DNA of 64,000 bases, from the NCBI GenBank assembly GCA_030430565.1, contig JAUIKS010000027.1:1-64000 (forward strand). Direction: 5' to 3'. The notes beneath the pieces were generated by a model, which saw only the letters and a program-made list of their open reading frames with translations, searched no databases and was not told the origin of the DNA. Shown here piece by piece: positions 9,354 through 18,488 of the stretch. Position 1 is the stretch's first letter, and each line of letters starts with the position of its first letter. The position numbers were made by a program, and so were the translations under genes. This DNA is from Polyangia bacterium. GTDB lineage: Bacteria; Myxococcota_A; Polyangia; Nannocystales; Nannocystaceae.

Positions 9354-10544
9354 GTGTGGGAGCTTCGAATCGTCGCCGCCGCCGCGCTGATCACGATCGC
9401 CTGCGAGGAGCCCGCCCCGGAGCGCTCGCGCGGGGCTCAAGAGCCGCGCGCGCAGGCAGCCGCTGAGCGCGAGGCGCCTGATCCTCACACGGTCGTCGCG
9501 AGCCCGCCGGGCGTCGAGCGCTGCGCGTTCGCGGGGGAGGAGGAGCTCGGGCGCTGCCTTTCGAACGAGCATCGAGAGGTCCTGCAGAAGGCGGCGGACG
9601 ACGGCGCGAGCTTCGCTGAGGTCCCGTCGGCGACGATCAAGGCGGGGCGCGTCGAGACCGTCGCGCGCGGAGACACGAAGCTCATGGCGGTCTCGTTTCA
9701 GCTCGCGGAGACGCTCCCGCAGGGGCGCTCGTCGACGTGCGTCGCCGTGCTGCAGAGCGGCGTGCGCGGCGGGCTGTTGCGGATGCGCTACTGCGGGCTC
9801 GCGGGGGAGCCGACGCACGAGTTTAAAGATATCGTCGGCGACGCGACGCCGGAGCTGCTCGTCTGGATCAAGACGACCACCGGCGAAGACACGCTGGGGC
9901 TGAAGATCTACGCGGTGAACCCGAGCGGGGGTCAGTGGCGGCGCGTCTTGGCGAACGTCCCGCGTTGTGACCCCGCGCGTGGGCGAACCGAGTTCGTGGC
10001 CGAGCGGGATCAGGTCGAGTTCTTCTGTCGACGCGGTGACGCGCGCGATCCTCACCTGACCTACCGCTACGGCCAGGCGCTGTTTATCCGGCGAGGGGAC
10101 GCCGTGGAGGGGCATCTCGACGGGGTGCTGGATCCGGGTCGAAGCGACGCGCAGGCGCTGACGTCGCTCACCGCAGCCCTCGCGCTGCCGCCGGGGGACC
10201 ATCGACACCACAGCCTGCTGAGCGTCGGTCGTGAGCGGGCTGAGACGCTCGACGAGACCGGGGCACCGGCTCGGGCTGCCGAGTTTTACGTGGCGCTCGC
10301 CGACATGGCCGACGCGATGCCGCCCGCGGAGGCGCGAGGCTCGCTCTGGCGCCGCCAGCGGATCGAGATGCGCTACGAGGCGGCGCGGCTGTACGCGGGC
10401 CTCGGCGAGAAGGCGAAGGCTATCGCCCAGCTGCAGAGAATCCCCGAGGACGCGCGGCCGGCCTTTGTGCGGAGAGCCGCGCACAACCCCGAGGACCTCG
10501 CGGCGCTCGCGGACGAGCCCGCGTATACGGCGTGGGCGAAGTAG
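9354..10544 (+). CDS. lipoprotein with C-terminal helical repeats
   Basis: 396 aa starting at GTG 9354. A very short signal peptide ends at lipobox ITIAC (Cys 17). The N-terminal two thirds are beta-rich with four Cys and no motif I know. The last 100 residues (AEFYVALADMADAM, RYEAARLYAGLGEKAKAIAQLQRIP) are helical and TPR-like. Function unknown. Converges with the molybdenum hydroxylase operon, with a 168-bp gap in which I see no gene. Confidence 0.7.
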   Translation: MWELRIVAAAALITIACEEPAPERSRGAQEPRAQAAAEREAPDPHTVVASPPGVERCAFAGEEELGRCLSNEHREVLQKAADDGASFAEVPSATIKAGRVETVARGDTKLMAVSFQLAETLPQGRSSTCVAVLQSGVRGGLLRMRYCGLAGEPTHEFKDIVGDATPELLVWIKTTTGEDTLGLKIYAVNPSGGQWRRVLANVPRCDPARGRTEFVAERDQVEFFCRRGDARDPHLTYRYGQALFIRRGDAVEGHLDGVLDPGRSDAQALTSLTAALALPPGDHRHHSLLSVGRERAETLDETGAPARAAEFYVALADMADAMPPAEARGSLWRRQRIEMRYEAARLYAGLGEKAKAIAQLQRIPEDARPAFVRRAAHNPEDLAALADEPAYTAWAK

Positions 10545-10712
10545 CCGTTACTTTGGCGCCGCGGGCGTTCGCGCGGGTGAGCGAGTGAGCGTTCGGCCGA
10601 GCGACTCCGACGTCTGATTCGCGGCGCGTCACGTGCCTGTACTCATCTCGCTGAGCGCGGCCCCATCCCCAGCTCTCGGGTTGGGCGCGTGTTCTTTGCC
10701 TACACGACGAGC

Positions 10713-11732
10713 TCAGCCGGCGCGGGCGAGGGCCTCGACGCCGCGCCGGGTGTGGACCTTGATCATCTGCCGACGGTAGTTGATCTCGTAGGGCACGTTG
10801 GCGAGCGGGCGGCACTGCTTGTGGGCGGCCTCGCTGACGATGCGCGCGACCTCGGGATCGGCGAGGCGCTTGCCGAGGACGGCGTCGAGCTTCTTGAGCT
10901 CGCGCGGCTTCGCGCCGAGCACGCCGACGACGACGCGGGCGCTGGTGATCGGCGCCTGGTCGGCGTCCGCGGCGTCGGGGGCGGCGTCGAGGTCAAAGCG
11001 CAGCGCGACGCTGACGAGCGGGAAGTCGATGCTGCGGCGCACGCACCACTTGATGTAGTCGCAGCGCCGCGCGGTCTTCGGCAGCGGGAGCCGCAGCTCG
11101 GTGGTGAGCTCGCCCGGCTTGGCGCGGGTGTGCGCGGTGCCGTCGGCGTGGAAGTAGCTGGCGAGCGGCAGCTCGCGCTCGCCCTCGGGGCCGGCCTGGA
11201 CGATCGTCGCGTCGAGGCTGATCAGCACCGGCACGTTGTCGCTGCTCATCGCGGCGACGCAGTTGCGGCCCTTGGGGACGACGTGACAGACGTTGCCCTC
11301 GCTCTTGATGCAGCCGCCCCCGATCGCGCCGCGCCAGAACTCGGTCTGGTTGACGTAGCGGCAGCGGGTGTCGAGGTTCACGTTGCCGCCGATGGTGCCC
11401 ATGTTGCGGATCATCGGGCTGGCGACGAGGCCTGCGGACTTGGCGAGGCTCGGGAAGCTGGCGCGCAGCTCGGGGTGACGCGCGAGCTCGCTGAGCGTGA
11501 CGCCGGCGCCGATCCGCAGGGCCCCGAGCTGCTCGTCGCGCCGGACGCCGCGCAGCGCGGTGACGCGGGCGAGGCTGATGAGCGCGGGCGGCTGGTCGAG
11601 CCAGTGCTTGAGGTTGGGGAGCAGGTCGGTGCCGCCGGCGATGATGCGGGCGCCGGGAGTGTTCCCGAGGGCCTCGACGACCTCGGGGACGGTCTCGGGG
11701 GAGACGACGTTGAATTGCGGTAGACGCAGCAT
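10713..11732 (-). CDS. hcrB: FAD/4Fe-4S subunit, 4-hydroxybenzoyl-CoA reductase-like (HcrB)
   Basis: 339-aa FAD-binding medium subunit of a xanthine-oxidase-family molybdenum hydroxylase. FAD motifs are seen as IIAGGTDL (about residue 30) and RNMGTIGGNV (about 108). The diagnostic part is a Cys loop after NLDTRC with spacing Cys-17-Cys-8-Cys-9-Cys. This nearly matches the four ligands of the extra [4Fe-4S] cluster known in Thauera 4-hydroxybenzoyl-CoA reductase (beta-subunit Cys 122, 138, 146, 155 as I remember them). That loop is absent from ordinary CO dehydrogenase or xanthine dehydrogenase subunits. Last gene of the operon, 39 bp after the Mo subunit. The reductive or oxidative direction in vivo is not known here. 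Confidence 0.82.
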   Translation of the reverse strand: MLRLPQFNVVSPETVPEVVEALGNTPGARIIAGGTDLLPNLKHWLDQPPALISLARVTALRGVRRDEQLGALRIGAGVTLSELARHPELRASFPSLAKSAGLVASPMIRNMGTIGGNVNLDTRCRYVNQTEFWRGAIGGGCIKSEGNVCHVVPKGRNCVAAMSSDNVPVLISLDATIVQAGPEGERELPLASYFHADGTAHTRAKPGELTTELRLPLPKTARRCDYIKWCVRRSIDFPLVSVALRFDLDAAPDAADADQAPITSARVVVGVLGAKPRELKKLDAVLGKRLADPEVARIVSEAAHKQCRPLANVPYEINYRRQMIKVHTRRGVEALARAG

Positions 11733-11771
11733 GCTTGCCTCTTCGATGGCCCTACGCGCGCGGGGGCGGCC

Positions 11772-14189
11772 TCAGGCGGTCTTTCTCCCGGCGGGCAGGC
11801 CTTCGGGGCGGCGGTCTTGTTTGTGCGGCGAGAGCTCGCCGGCGGCCTCCTGCGCGCGTCGGGCCTCGAGCGCCTCGAGCACGCGCGGCGGCGCGAAGGG
11901 TAACCTGTCGATGCGGACACCCACGGCGTCGTAGATCGCGTTGGCGATCGCGGGGATCGAGGAGTGCAGCGGGCCCTCGCCGGCCTCCTTGGCGCCGTAG
12001 GGGCCGTTGGGGTCGGGGGCCTCGACGATGTGCGCCGAGAGCTCGGGCGTGTCGAGGAAGGTCGGCATCCGGTAGTCGAGGAGGCTCGGGCCGGTGTGCA
12101 CGCCGTTGTGCTCGGGGTCGACGATGTGCTGCTCCATCAGCGCCTCGCCGAAGCCCATGTAGCAGGAGCCCTCGATCTGGCCCTCGACGATCTTGCGGCT
12201 CAGCGCCTTGCCGCAGTCGTGGGCGCACCAGATGGTCTTTACGTCGACGAGGCCGGTCTCGGGGTCGACCTCGACCTCGGCGATGTGGGCGGTGAAGCTG
12301 TAGGCCGGGGAGGCGCCGATGGTCCCGCCGCGGTAGTCGCCGTGGCGGTCTTTGGGGGTGTTGTAGCTGCCGACGACGCCGAGCAGGCCGTGGTCGGCCT
12401 CGGCCCAGTGCAGCGCCTGCACAAGCGGCACCGCGCGCTCCGGGTCGTGCAGGTCCATGGCCTTCTCGGCGATCAGCGCGACGCGCCGCCGCGGGATCTC
12501 CCAGCGTTTGGCGACGCTCTCGGTGATCAGGCGCCGCAGCTTGCGCGCGGCCTCGAGGCAGGCGTTGCCGACCATGAGGGTGATGCGCGAGCTGTAGGCG
12601 CCGAGGTCGACGGGGCACAGGTCGCTGTCGGCCGAGAGCACGCGGATGTCGTGCAGCGGGATGCCGAGCTCCTCGCTGACGATGACCGCGAGCATGGTGT
12701 TGGAGCCCTGGCCGATGTCGTTGGCGCCCGAGAACACGCGCGCGCGGCCGGAGCGATCGAGGCAGATCTGGACCGCGGCCTGCGGCATCTCGTTGGGGTA
12801 GATCGGGTAGTTGGTGCCGGAGATGTAGGTCGAGCCGGCGATCCCGATGCCGCGCCCGTAGGGCAGCTCTTGGCGCTTGCGCTTCCAGTCGGAGGAGCGC
12901 TCGACCGCGGCGAGGCAGTCGAGGAAGCCGTTGGAGCCGATCTTGAACTTGTTGACCGTCTCGCTGTGTTGGCCCATGTCGTTGCGGCGACGGATCTCGA
13001 TGGGGTCGATGCCGAGCTGGGCGGCGGCCTTGTCGATCTGGATCTCGATCGAGAACCGCGGCTGGACCGAGCCGTGCCCGCGCTTGGGGCCGCAGGCGGG
13101 CTTGTTGGTGTAGGCGCGTCGGCTGTCGAAGCGGTAGGCCTTGAAGTCGTAGGGCGAGCACAGCAGCTGCCCCGAGTAGTAGGTCGTGACCAGGCCGAAG
13201 CTCGAGTAGGCGCCGCCGTCGAGGATGGTCTTGGCGTCGACCGCGGTGATCGTGCCGTCTTTCGAAAAACCCGTGCGGTACTTCATCAGCATCGGGTGAC
13301 GCCCGCGGTGGCTGTAGAAGACCTCCTCGCGGGTGTAGAGCAGCTTGACGGGACGACCTGTCTTGATCGCCAGCTTGGCGACGACGAACTCGAGGTCGAA
13401 GGGCTCGCTCTTGCCGCCGAAGGCGCCGCCGAGCGGCGGCTGGATCACGCGGATCCGCTGGGCGGGGAGCTCCAGCACCTTGCTGAGCTCGCGGTGCAGG
13501 TAGTGCGAGACCTGGGTCGCCGACCAGACCGTGAGCACGCCGCCCTCGGCGAGCTCGCCCTCGAGGTGCGCGACGGCGCAGTGCGGCTCGATCGCGCCGT
13601 GGGTGGTGCCTTCGAAGAAGTACTCGCCCTCGACCACCAGGTCGGCGGCCTCGAGCTCCTGCTCGACCTCGCCGAACTCGAGCACGACTTTCTTCGAGAG
13701 GTTGCCCTTGCGCGCGTAGGGGTTGATCGTGAGGCGCTTGTCGGTGTTGGCGAGGGCCTCCTCGGGGTCGTAGAAGGCCTTGAGGACCTCGTACTCGACC
13801 TTGATCGCGCGCAGGGCCGCGTTCGCGGTGTCCTCGTCGACCGCGGCGACGGCCGCGACGCCGTCGCCGACGTAGCAGACTTTTTCAACGGCGAGCGCGT
13901 TCTCGTCGGGCGTCCACGGGATGATGCCGTAGGGAATTTTAAAGTCCTGGCCGGTGACGACCGCGTGCACGCCCGGCAGGGCCTCGGCCGCGCGGGTGTC
14001 GATCGAGACGATCCGCGCGTGCGCGTGGGGGCTGCGCAGGATCTTGGCGTGCAGCATGCCCGGGAGCTTGATGTCGTCGGTGTAGCGCGTGACGCCGCGC
14101 ATGCGCTCGAGGGCGTCGACCTTGCGGTGCGTCTTGCCGAGCTGCCAGTGCTCCTCCGGTTGGGACGTCGTCTCGCTCTCGTTCGCCAT
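11772..14189 (-). CDS. hcrA: molybdopterin-binding subunit, 4-hydroxybenzoyl-CoA reductase-like (HcrA)
   Basis: 805-aa large subunit of the same enzyme, binding the molybdenum-pterin cofactor. Typical landmarks: RYTDDIKLPGMLHAKILRSPHAHA (residues 36-59), a Gly-rich GGAFGGK segment (about 255), SGANDIGQGS in the pterin-binding part and GAYGAKE-like NGPYGAKEAGEGP near the end. The last carries the active-site Glu seen across the xanthine oxidase family. Starts 3 bp after the 2Fe-2S subunit, so the two are translationally close. The gene order small-large-medium differs from the A-B-C order I recall for Thauera. Confidence 0.85.
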   Translation of the reverse strand: MANESETTSQPEEHWQLGKTHRKVDALERMRGVTRYTDDIKLPGMLHAKILRSPHAHARIVSIDTRAAEALPGVHAVVTGQDFKIPYGIIPWTPDENALAVEKVCYVGDGVAAVAAVDEDTANAALRAIKVEYEVLKAFYDPEEALANTDKRLTINPYARKGNLSKKVVLEFGEVEQELEAADLVVEGEYFFEGTTHGAIEPHCAVAHLEGELAEGGVLTVWSATQVSHYLHRELSKVLELPAQRIRVIQPPLGGAFGGKSEPFDLEFVVAKLAIKTGRPVKLLYTREEVFYSHRGRHPMLMKYRTGFSKDGTITAVDAKTILDGGAYSSFGLVTTYYSGQLLCSPYDFKAYRFDSRRAYTNKPACGPKRGHGSVQPRFSIEIQIDKAAAQLGIDPIEIRRRNDMGQHSETVNKFKIGSNGFLDCLAAVERSSDWKRKRQELPYGRGIGIAGSTYISGTNYPIYPNEMPQAAVQICLDRSGRARVFSGANDIGQGSNTMLAVIVSEELGIPLHDIRVLSADSDLCPVDLGAYSSRITLMVGNACLEAARKLRRLITESVAKRWEIPRRRVALIAEKAMDLHDPERAVPLVQALHWAEADHGLLGVVGSYNTPKDRHGDYRGGTIGASPAYSFTAHIAEVEVDPETGLVDVKTIWCAHDCGKALSRKIVEGQIEGSCYMGFGEALMEQHIVDPEHNGVHTGPSLLDYRMPTFLDTPELSAHIVEAPDPNGPYGAKEAGEGPLHSSIPAIANAIYDAVGVRIDRLPFAPPRVLEALEARRAQEAAGELSPHKQDRRPEGLPAGRKTA

Positions 14190-14192
14190 CGC

Positions 14193-14705
<513 letters not shown>

Positions 14706-14881
14706 GGCGGTAGCTTTGCGCAAGGGATTCGCGCTGCGCAAGGCCGCGGGGCGTGGCCTCGGCGTGACATGGCCCGCTTTCGCCCGTGCGGAAGCTCGTG
14801 AACCGGACGGCGAGGCGCGCGCGAGCGCGGATCGGGCCACAGAGCGCGCGGACAAACTGCTGATAAACTCCGCGATGCGTG

Positions 14882-16342
14882 ATGCCGGGCAGGGCAGGGG
14901 GGCGGAGGAGCACGGCGGCGGCCTGCGTGGTGGCCGGCTCACTGCTGCTCGGGGCCTGCGCTTCGCTCCAGGGCGAGGGCTGGACGGCGTACGAGCTGGA
15001 CGTGAGCTTTAACGAGGCCCGCCGAGCGCCAGCCGAGGACCCCGGGAACGCCGCGGACGCGCCCGAGGCATCAGCATCAGCATCGACATCGGCGGCCGCG
15101 TTGGCCGACGCGCCGGTGATCCGGCTGTTCGCCTTCGGCGGCGCCGGCGAGGACACCGCGGCCCAGCGGGCGATGACCGTCGAGCTCGCGCGCGTGCTCG
15201 AGCAGGCGCGCGCGTCCTCGGTCGCGGGTCCTGGCGCGCGCACGATCCCGGTCGTGCTGTGGCTCGGCGACAACTTCGGGGCGCACGCGCCCGCGCCGAT
15301 CGCCGCGCGCGACGACGACCTTCGACGGGGCCGCGGCCGCGGGGCCAGCTGCGCGTCGGTGACCGGGCTGTGGCAGCGGGAGGCGGCGGCGGCCCTGGCC
15401 GGGGTGGTGCAGCAGCACCGCGCGGCCGGCTTCCCCAGCTTCGCGGTGCTCGGTCGCCGCGAGTGGGAGTGCGGCGCGCCCGAGCTCGCGTTCCAGGCCG
15501 CCGACGAGGCCGGCCCGCACCCCTGGGTGATGCCGACCTTCAACTACGTGGTCCGCGTGTTCCAAGGCGGCGCGGCCCGGGTGGTCTCGAGCTGCGAGAC
15601 GGGGGGCGCGACGATATGTGCCCTCGAGGACAGCTCGGAGCCGGCGCTGCTCGAGCTGGTGATGCTCGACACGAGCCCGTGGAACGACCCGCCCTCGGGC
15701 GAGGGCGGCGCCGAGCAGGAGCACTTCGAGGAGAGCCTCGCGCAGCAGCGCGCGCTGCTCGAGGCGGTGCGCGAGCGCGCGGAGTCAAGGCCGCGCGGGG
15801 ACGCTGGCCCGCTGCGGCTGCTCGTCACCTATCACCCGATCGAGAGCGCGGGCCCCCACGGCCAGGGCGGGCGCTACCCCAACGCCGCGTTCATGTACAC
15901 CGAGCCCGCGCTGCAGGAGCTGGTCGACGACGGCCTGTTCGCCGGCGTGATCTCCGGGACCGAGCGCGACCTCCAGGTCTCCGCCGACATCTCCGCCGGC
16001 GTGAAGCGCTCGAGCCGCTACTGGATCGACCACCCGGTGTTTCAGGTCGTGTCCGGCGCGAGCGCCCGCTACGACGGGCACCCGCTGGCCGGGCCGCGCG
16101 GTTGGAGCTGGTACAAAGGCCAGGCGCTGATCCCCGACCTGATCAGCACGCACGCGGGCTTTGCCGAGCTGCGCGTGACGCAGGACGAGGTCCTGGCGCT
16201 GCTGCGCGCGCGGGTCGGCAAGCGCTGGCGCGTCGGCGCCGTGACGATCCCGCGGGGGCGCGCGCCTCATCCGGTCGAGACGCAGTCCCCGGGGATGGAG
16301 CCCTGCGTCGGCTGCTCGTCTCGCCCGCCGCGGCCGCGCTGA
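14882..16342 (+). CDS. TRAP-like metallophosphatase relative, lipoprotein, probable pseudoenzyme
   Basis: 486 aa, lipobox LLGAC (Cys 26). The layout follows tartrate-resistant (purple) acid phosphatases: a first strand (VIRLFAFGGAGE, 79-90) where TRAPs have VGDWG, LWLGDNF (127-132) for the GDNFY motif, VLGRREWE (189-196) where TRAPs have LGNHD, WVMPTFNYVV (215-224) for the conserved W-x-x-P-x-x-YY, YHPI (317-320) for HYP, and ISGTERDLQ (357-365) where TRAPs have GHDHNLQ. The first Asp, the Asn-His of GNHD and both His of GHDH are missing, so the two-metal site cannot form in the usual way. Probably a binding or structural protein. GTG at 14879 is an alternative start. Confidence 0.65.
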   Translation: MPGRAGGRRSTAAACVVAGSLLLGACASLQGEGWTAYELDVSFNEARRAPAEDPGNAADAPEASASASTSAAALADAPVIRLFAFGGAGEDTAAQRAMTVELARVLEQARASSVAGPGARTIPVVLWLGDNFGAHAPAPIAARDDDLRRGRGRGASCASVTGLWQREAAAALAGVVQQHRAAGFPSFAVLGRREWECGAPELAFQAADEAGPHPWVMPTFNYVVRVFQGGAARVVSSCETGGATICALEDSSEPALLELVMLDTSPWNDPPSGEGGAEQEHFEESLAQQRALLEAVRERAESRPRGDAGPLRLLVTYHPIESAGPHGQGGRYPNAAFMYTEPALQELVDDGLFAGVISGTERDLQVSADISAGVKRSSRYWIDHPVFQVVSGASARYDGHPLAGPRGWSWYKGQALIPDLISTHAGFAELRVTQDEVLALLRARVGKRWRVGAVTIPRGRAPHPVETQSPGMEPCVGCSSRPPRPR

Positions 16343-16662
16343 CGCTCGCGGGCTGACGAGGGCGTCGTCCGCGTCTCTTCGTGACCGACGCCCGTCCGGG
16401 AGGGCCGGTGACCCGAGAAGTGCAGGTGGTCGAACGATCATGTTGTCTGCACCGGGCTCAGGCCCAGCTCGGGCTCGAGGCGTGGGCCCCATCGAAGCTC
16501 AAGGGTCGCGCGCGAGCCAGGGAGGGGCCGCCTGAGGACGGCGAGCGCGCGGACGTCCGTCCGCTTCATGCCGGTCAGACGCTCGTCGCCCGGAAGGCGG
16601 AGGGAGCCCGGGCGTTAAGCTGCGACCCGGTGCTCGTGTGCTGTAGACGCTCGAAAGGACGC
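16343..16662. other. convergent intergenic region with dispersed repeat
   Basis: No gene seen in 320 bases between two convergent genes. The middle part (16507-16629) is a diverged copy of the sequence at 55029-55132. Confidence 0.6.
16507..16629. repeat. dispersed intergenic repeat, copy A
   Basis: Matches 55029-55132 at both ends. The start shares cgcgcgagccagggagg followed by gccgcctgaggacggcgagcgcg, and the end shares ggcgttaagc followed by gcg and cccg. The middle is diverged but keeps gtccgctt and similar words. It contains a small inverted pair GCCG/CGGC. Possible small mobile or REP-like element, or a conserved RNA. Confidence 0.6.
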
Positions 16663-17706
16663 CTACGCATCGCGCTCGGGCTCGCTCGAGTCGGGCGCGG
16701 CGACGTCAGGGGCGTCGCCGGTCACTACAGCCTGCTGACGGCGTCGCCTTCGCGCCCACCACAAGCCGCCGATCGGCGCGGCGATGAACGTCCACATCCA
16801 CTCCCAGTTGTCCGAGAGGATCGTCATCGCGCGCTTCAGCGTCGTGACCTCGACGACCATCTGCTCCTCGAGCGAGAGGATCTCGCGCCCGCTCACGCGC
16901 TCGGGCGGGATCACCGAGAGCGTCAGGTGCAGCGTGTGCTCGCCGCCCGCCTTGGCCTCGACGTCCCACCTCCACTCGGTCGGCTCGTCGGCGCTGACCA
17001 GCTTGCGCGTGTCGCCGAGCGGCGTGATCCCGAGGCCCGACGAGGCCAGCACGGCGCTCATCTGATCGCCGACGGGGGCGCTGCGAGCCGCCAGCGCGCC
17101 GACCTCTTTGTCGCTCCGGCTGTCTTCGAAGCTGGCCTTGAGCTCCGCCGCCGACTCGCCTGGCTTGATCAGCAGGCGCACCCGGACCGTCTCGCCCAGC
17201 GGCACGGTCGCGGGCACGTTGAAGACGATCGCCTCCTTGGGCAGCCCCTTGACGAAGGCCGCGACATCGAAGCGCTCAGGATCCGTTCCGTCGCCGCCTC
17301 CAGACGCGCGCCCAGGCTCGCGCTCGGGGATGCCGCCGCCGCCCATCCCGATCTTGGGGAGTTTGACCTTGTGCGGTTGATCGGGGATGTGCTCCTGCGC
17401 GGACTCGTCGCCAAGGTCCCCCTCTTCGGTGGTGCTCGTCGGCTGCTTCGGATCTTCGCTCGTCCCCTTGGGGAGCGTGGGCTCGGGCGTGACCTTCGTG
17501 TCGGCGGGCTTCTTCGTGTCGGCGGGCTTCTTGGCGTCGGCGGGCTTCTTGGCGTCGGCGGGCGCGTCGGATCTTGTCTCGCCGTGGGCCTTTTGGGGCG
17601 AGTCGTTCGTGCCTGGGCTCGCGCAGGCGAGCGCGAGCAGCAGCGAGCACAGCAGCGCGACGAGCGAGCCGGCGTGGACCCCAGTCGTTGACGAGCGCCG
17701 CAGCAT
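16663..17706 (-). CDS. lipoprotein with beta-sandwich domain and C-terminal membrane anchor
   Basis: 347 aa. Signal peptide with lipobox LALAC (about residue 28), then a linker with four AKKPAD/TKKPAD repeats (12-15 bp DNA repeat at 17500-17565). The beta-rich domain ends TEWRWDVEAKAGGEHTLHL, a W-x-W-D-V pattern I associate with an accessory domain often placed next to membrane anchors in multidomain signalling proteins. It is followed by a Trp-rich transmembrane helix (WMWTFIAAPIGGLWW) and an Arg-rich tail. The tail after the helix would face the other side of the inner membrane. Function unknown. Confidence 0.65.
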   Translation of the reverse strand: MLRRSSTTGVHAGSLVALLCSLLLALACASPGTNDSPQKAHGETRSDAPADAKKPADAKKPADTKKPADTKVTPEPTLPKGTSEDPKQPTSTTEEGDLGDESAQEHIPDQPHKVKLPKIGMGGGGIPEREPGRASGGGDGTDPERFDVAAFVKGLPKEAIVFNVPATVPLGETVRVRLLIKPGESAAELKASFEDSRSDKEVGALAARSAPVGDQMSAVLASSGLGITPLGDTRKLVSADEPTEWRWDVEAKAGGEHTLHLTLSVIPPERVSGREILSLEEQMVVEVTTLKRAMTILSDNWEWMWTFIAAPIGGLWWARRRRRQQAVVTGDAPDVAAPDSSEPERDA

Positions 17707-17781
17707 GACCCCCGAGACAGTATCGAATTAACCGCGCCGAGATCGCGGCGTACGGGCGCGGAGGCGCGCCTCCGCCGTCGC

Positions 17782-18285
17782 TCAGGCGGGCGTGGTGAAC
17801 AGCGAGACGTTGACGGCGCGGCGGCCGGGCGCGGGCGCGCGGTAGGATCGCAGCAGGCGCTCGAACTCGACGCGCAGCGCCGCGAGCTCGGCGGGCGTGA
17901 CGTAGATGCGGCTCGCGTCGGCGCGTATCAACGCGCGGGCCGAGCGGCCCGGGGACTCGCGACACAGCGGCGCCGCGACGAAGGCGGTGAAGACCCGCGC
18001 GGCCGCGTCGAGCGAGGGCTCCTCGGGCGCCGGGACGTCGCGTCGCGCGGGGGCGTCGACGGCCAGCGCCCACGTTCGCTCGAGCGCGCCGCGGACCGGG
18101 CGTGTCGCGCTGACGCGGATCAACCCGGCGCGCTCGAGCTGCTTGAGGCGTCGGTAGAGCGTCGGCCGGCTGAGCTCTGGGAGCGCCTCGGCGAGCTGGT
18201 TCGCGGTCGCTGGTTCGCGTCCGAGGGCCGCGAGGATCGTCAGCTGCGCGGGGTCGAGCAGCGCGCCGGTGATTTTTGTTCTCAC
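17782..18285 (-). CDS. winged-helix transcriptional regulator
   Basis: 167 aa. Residues 10-60 form a winged helix: ILAALGREPATANQLAEAL, then recognition helix SRPTLYRRLKQLERAGLI and a wing. The remaining 100 residues are an effector or dimerisation part I cannot name, ending YVTPAELAALRVEFERLL. It belongs broadly to the ArsR/PadR-type fold. Its GTG start at 18285 lies inside a perfect 12-bp-arm palindrome (18281-18312), so it almost certainly represses its own transcription. There is no Shine-Dalgarno upstream of this start, which suggests a leaderless message. No target gene other than itself is obvious; the next gene downstream of the palindrome is the lipoprotein at 18489. Confidence 0.75.
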   Translation of the reverse strand: MRTKITGALLDPAQLTILAALGREPATANQLAEALPELSRPTLYRRLKQLERAGLIRVSATRPVRGALERTWALAVDAPARRDVPAPEEPSLDAAARVFTAFVAAPLCRESPGRSARALIRADASRIYVTPAELAALRVEFERLLRSYRAPAPGRRAVNVSLFTTPA

Positions 18286-18312
18286 TGTTTGAAAATATTA
18301 TCAAACAGTGAG
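18281..18312. promoter_or_regulatory. perfect inverted repeat, likely operator
   Basis: CTCACTGTTTGA and TCAAACAGTGAG are exact reverse complements separated by the AT-rich spacer aaatatta. In this GC-rich window the AT-rich centre also makes a plausible -10 region (TAATATT on the minus strand). It overlaps the first codon of the regulator at 18285 and faces the lipoprotein gene at 18489. Confidence 0.8.
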
Positions 18313-18488
18313 ACTAATTGGCGAGGCCTCATCAGAAAGGTGGCTAGGTGTCACTAGCGACGAAAATTCTGAAATGGGCGCGAACCCCTCGCCGCGCGCG
18401 AGACGTCGCGCTACGAGGACATCGCGGGCGCGACGTGGGCGGTTCTCAGCGGATAGATCTCGGCGCGCGCGCCCCCGTTGCTACAGGG

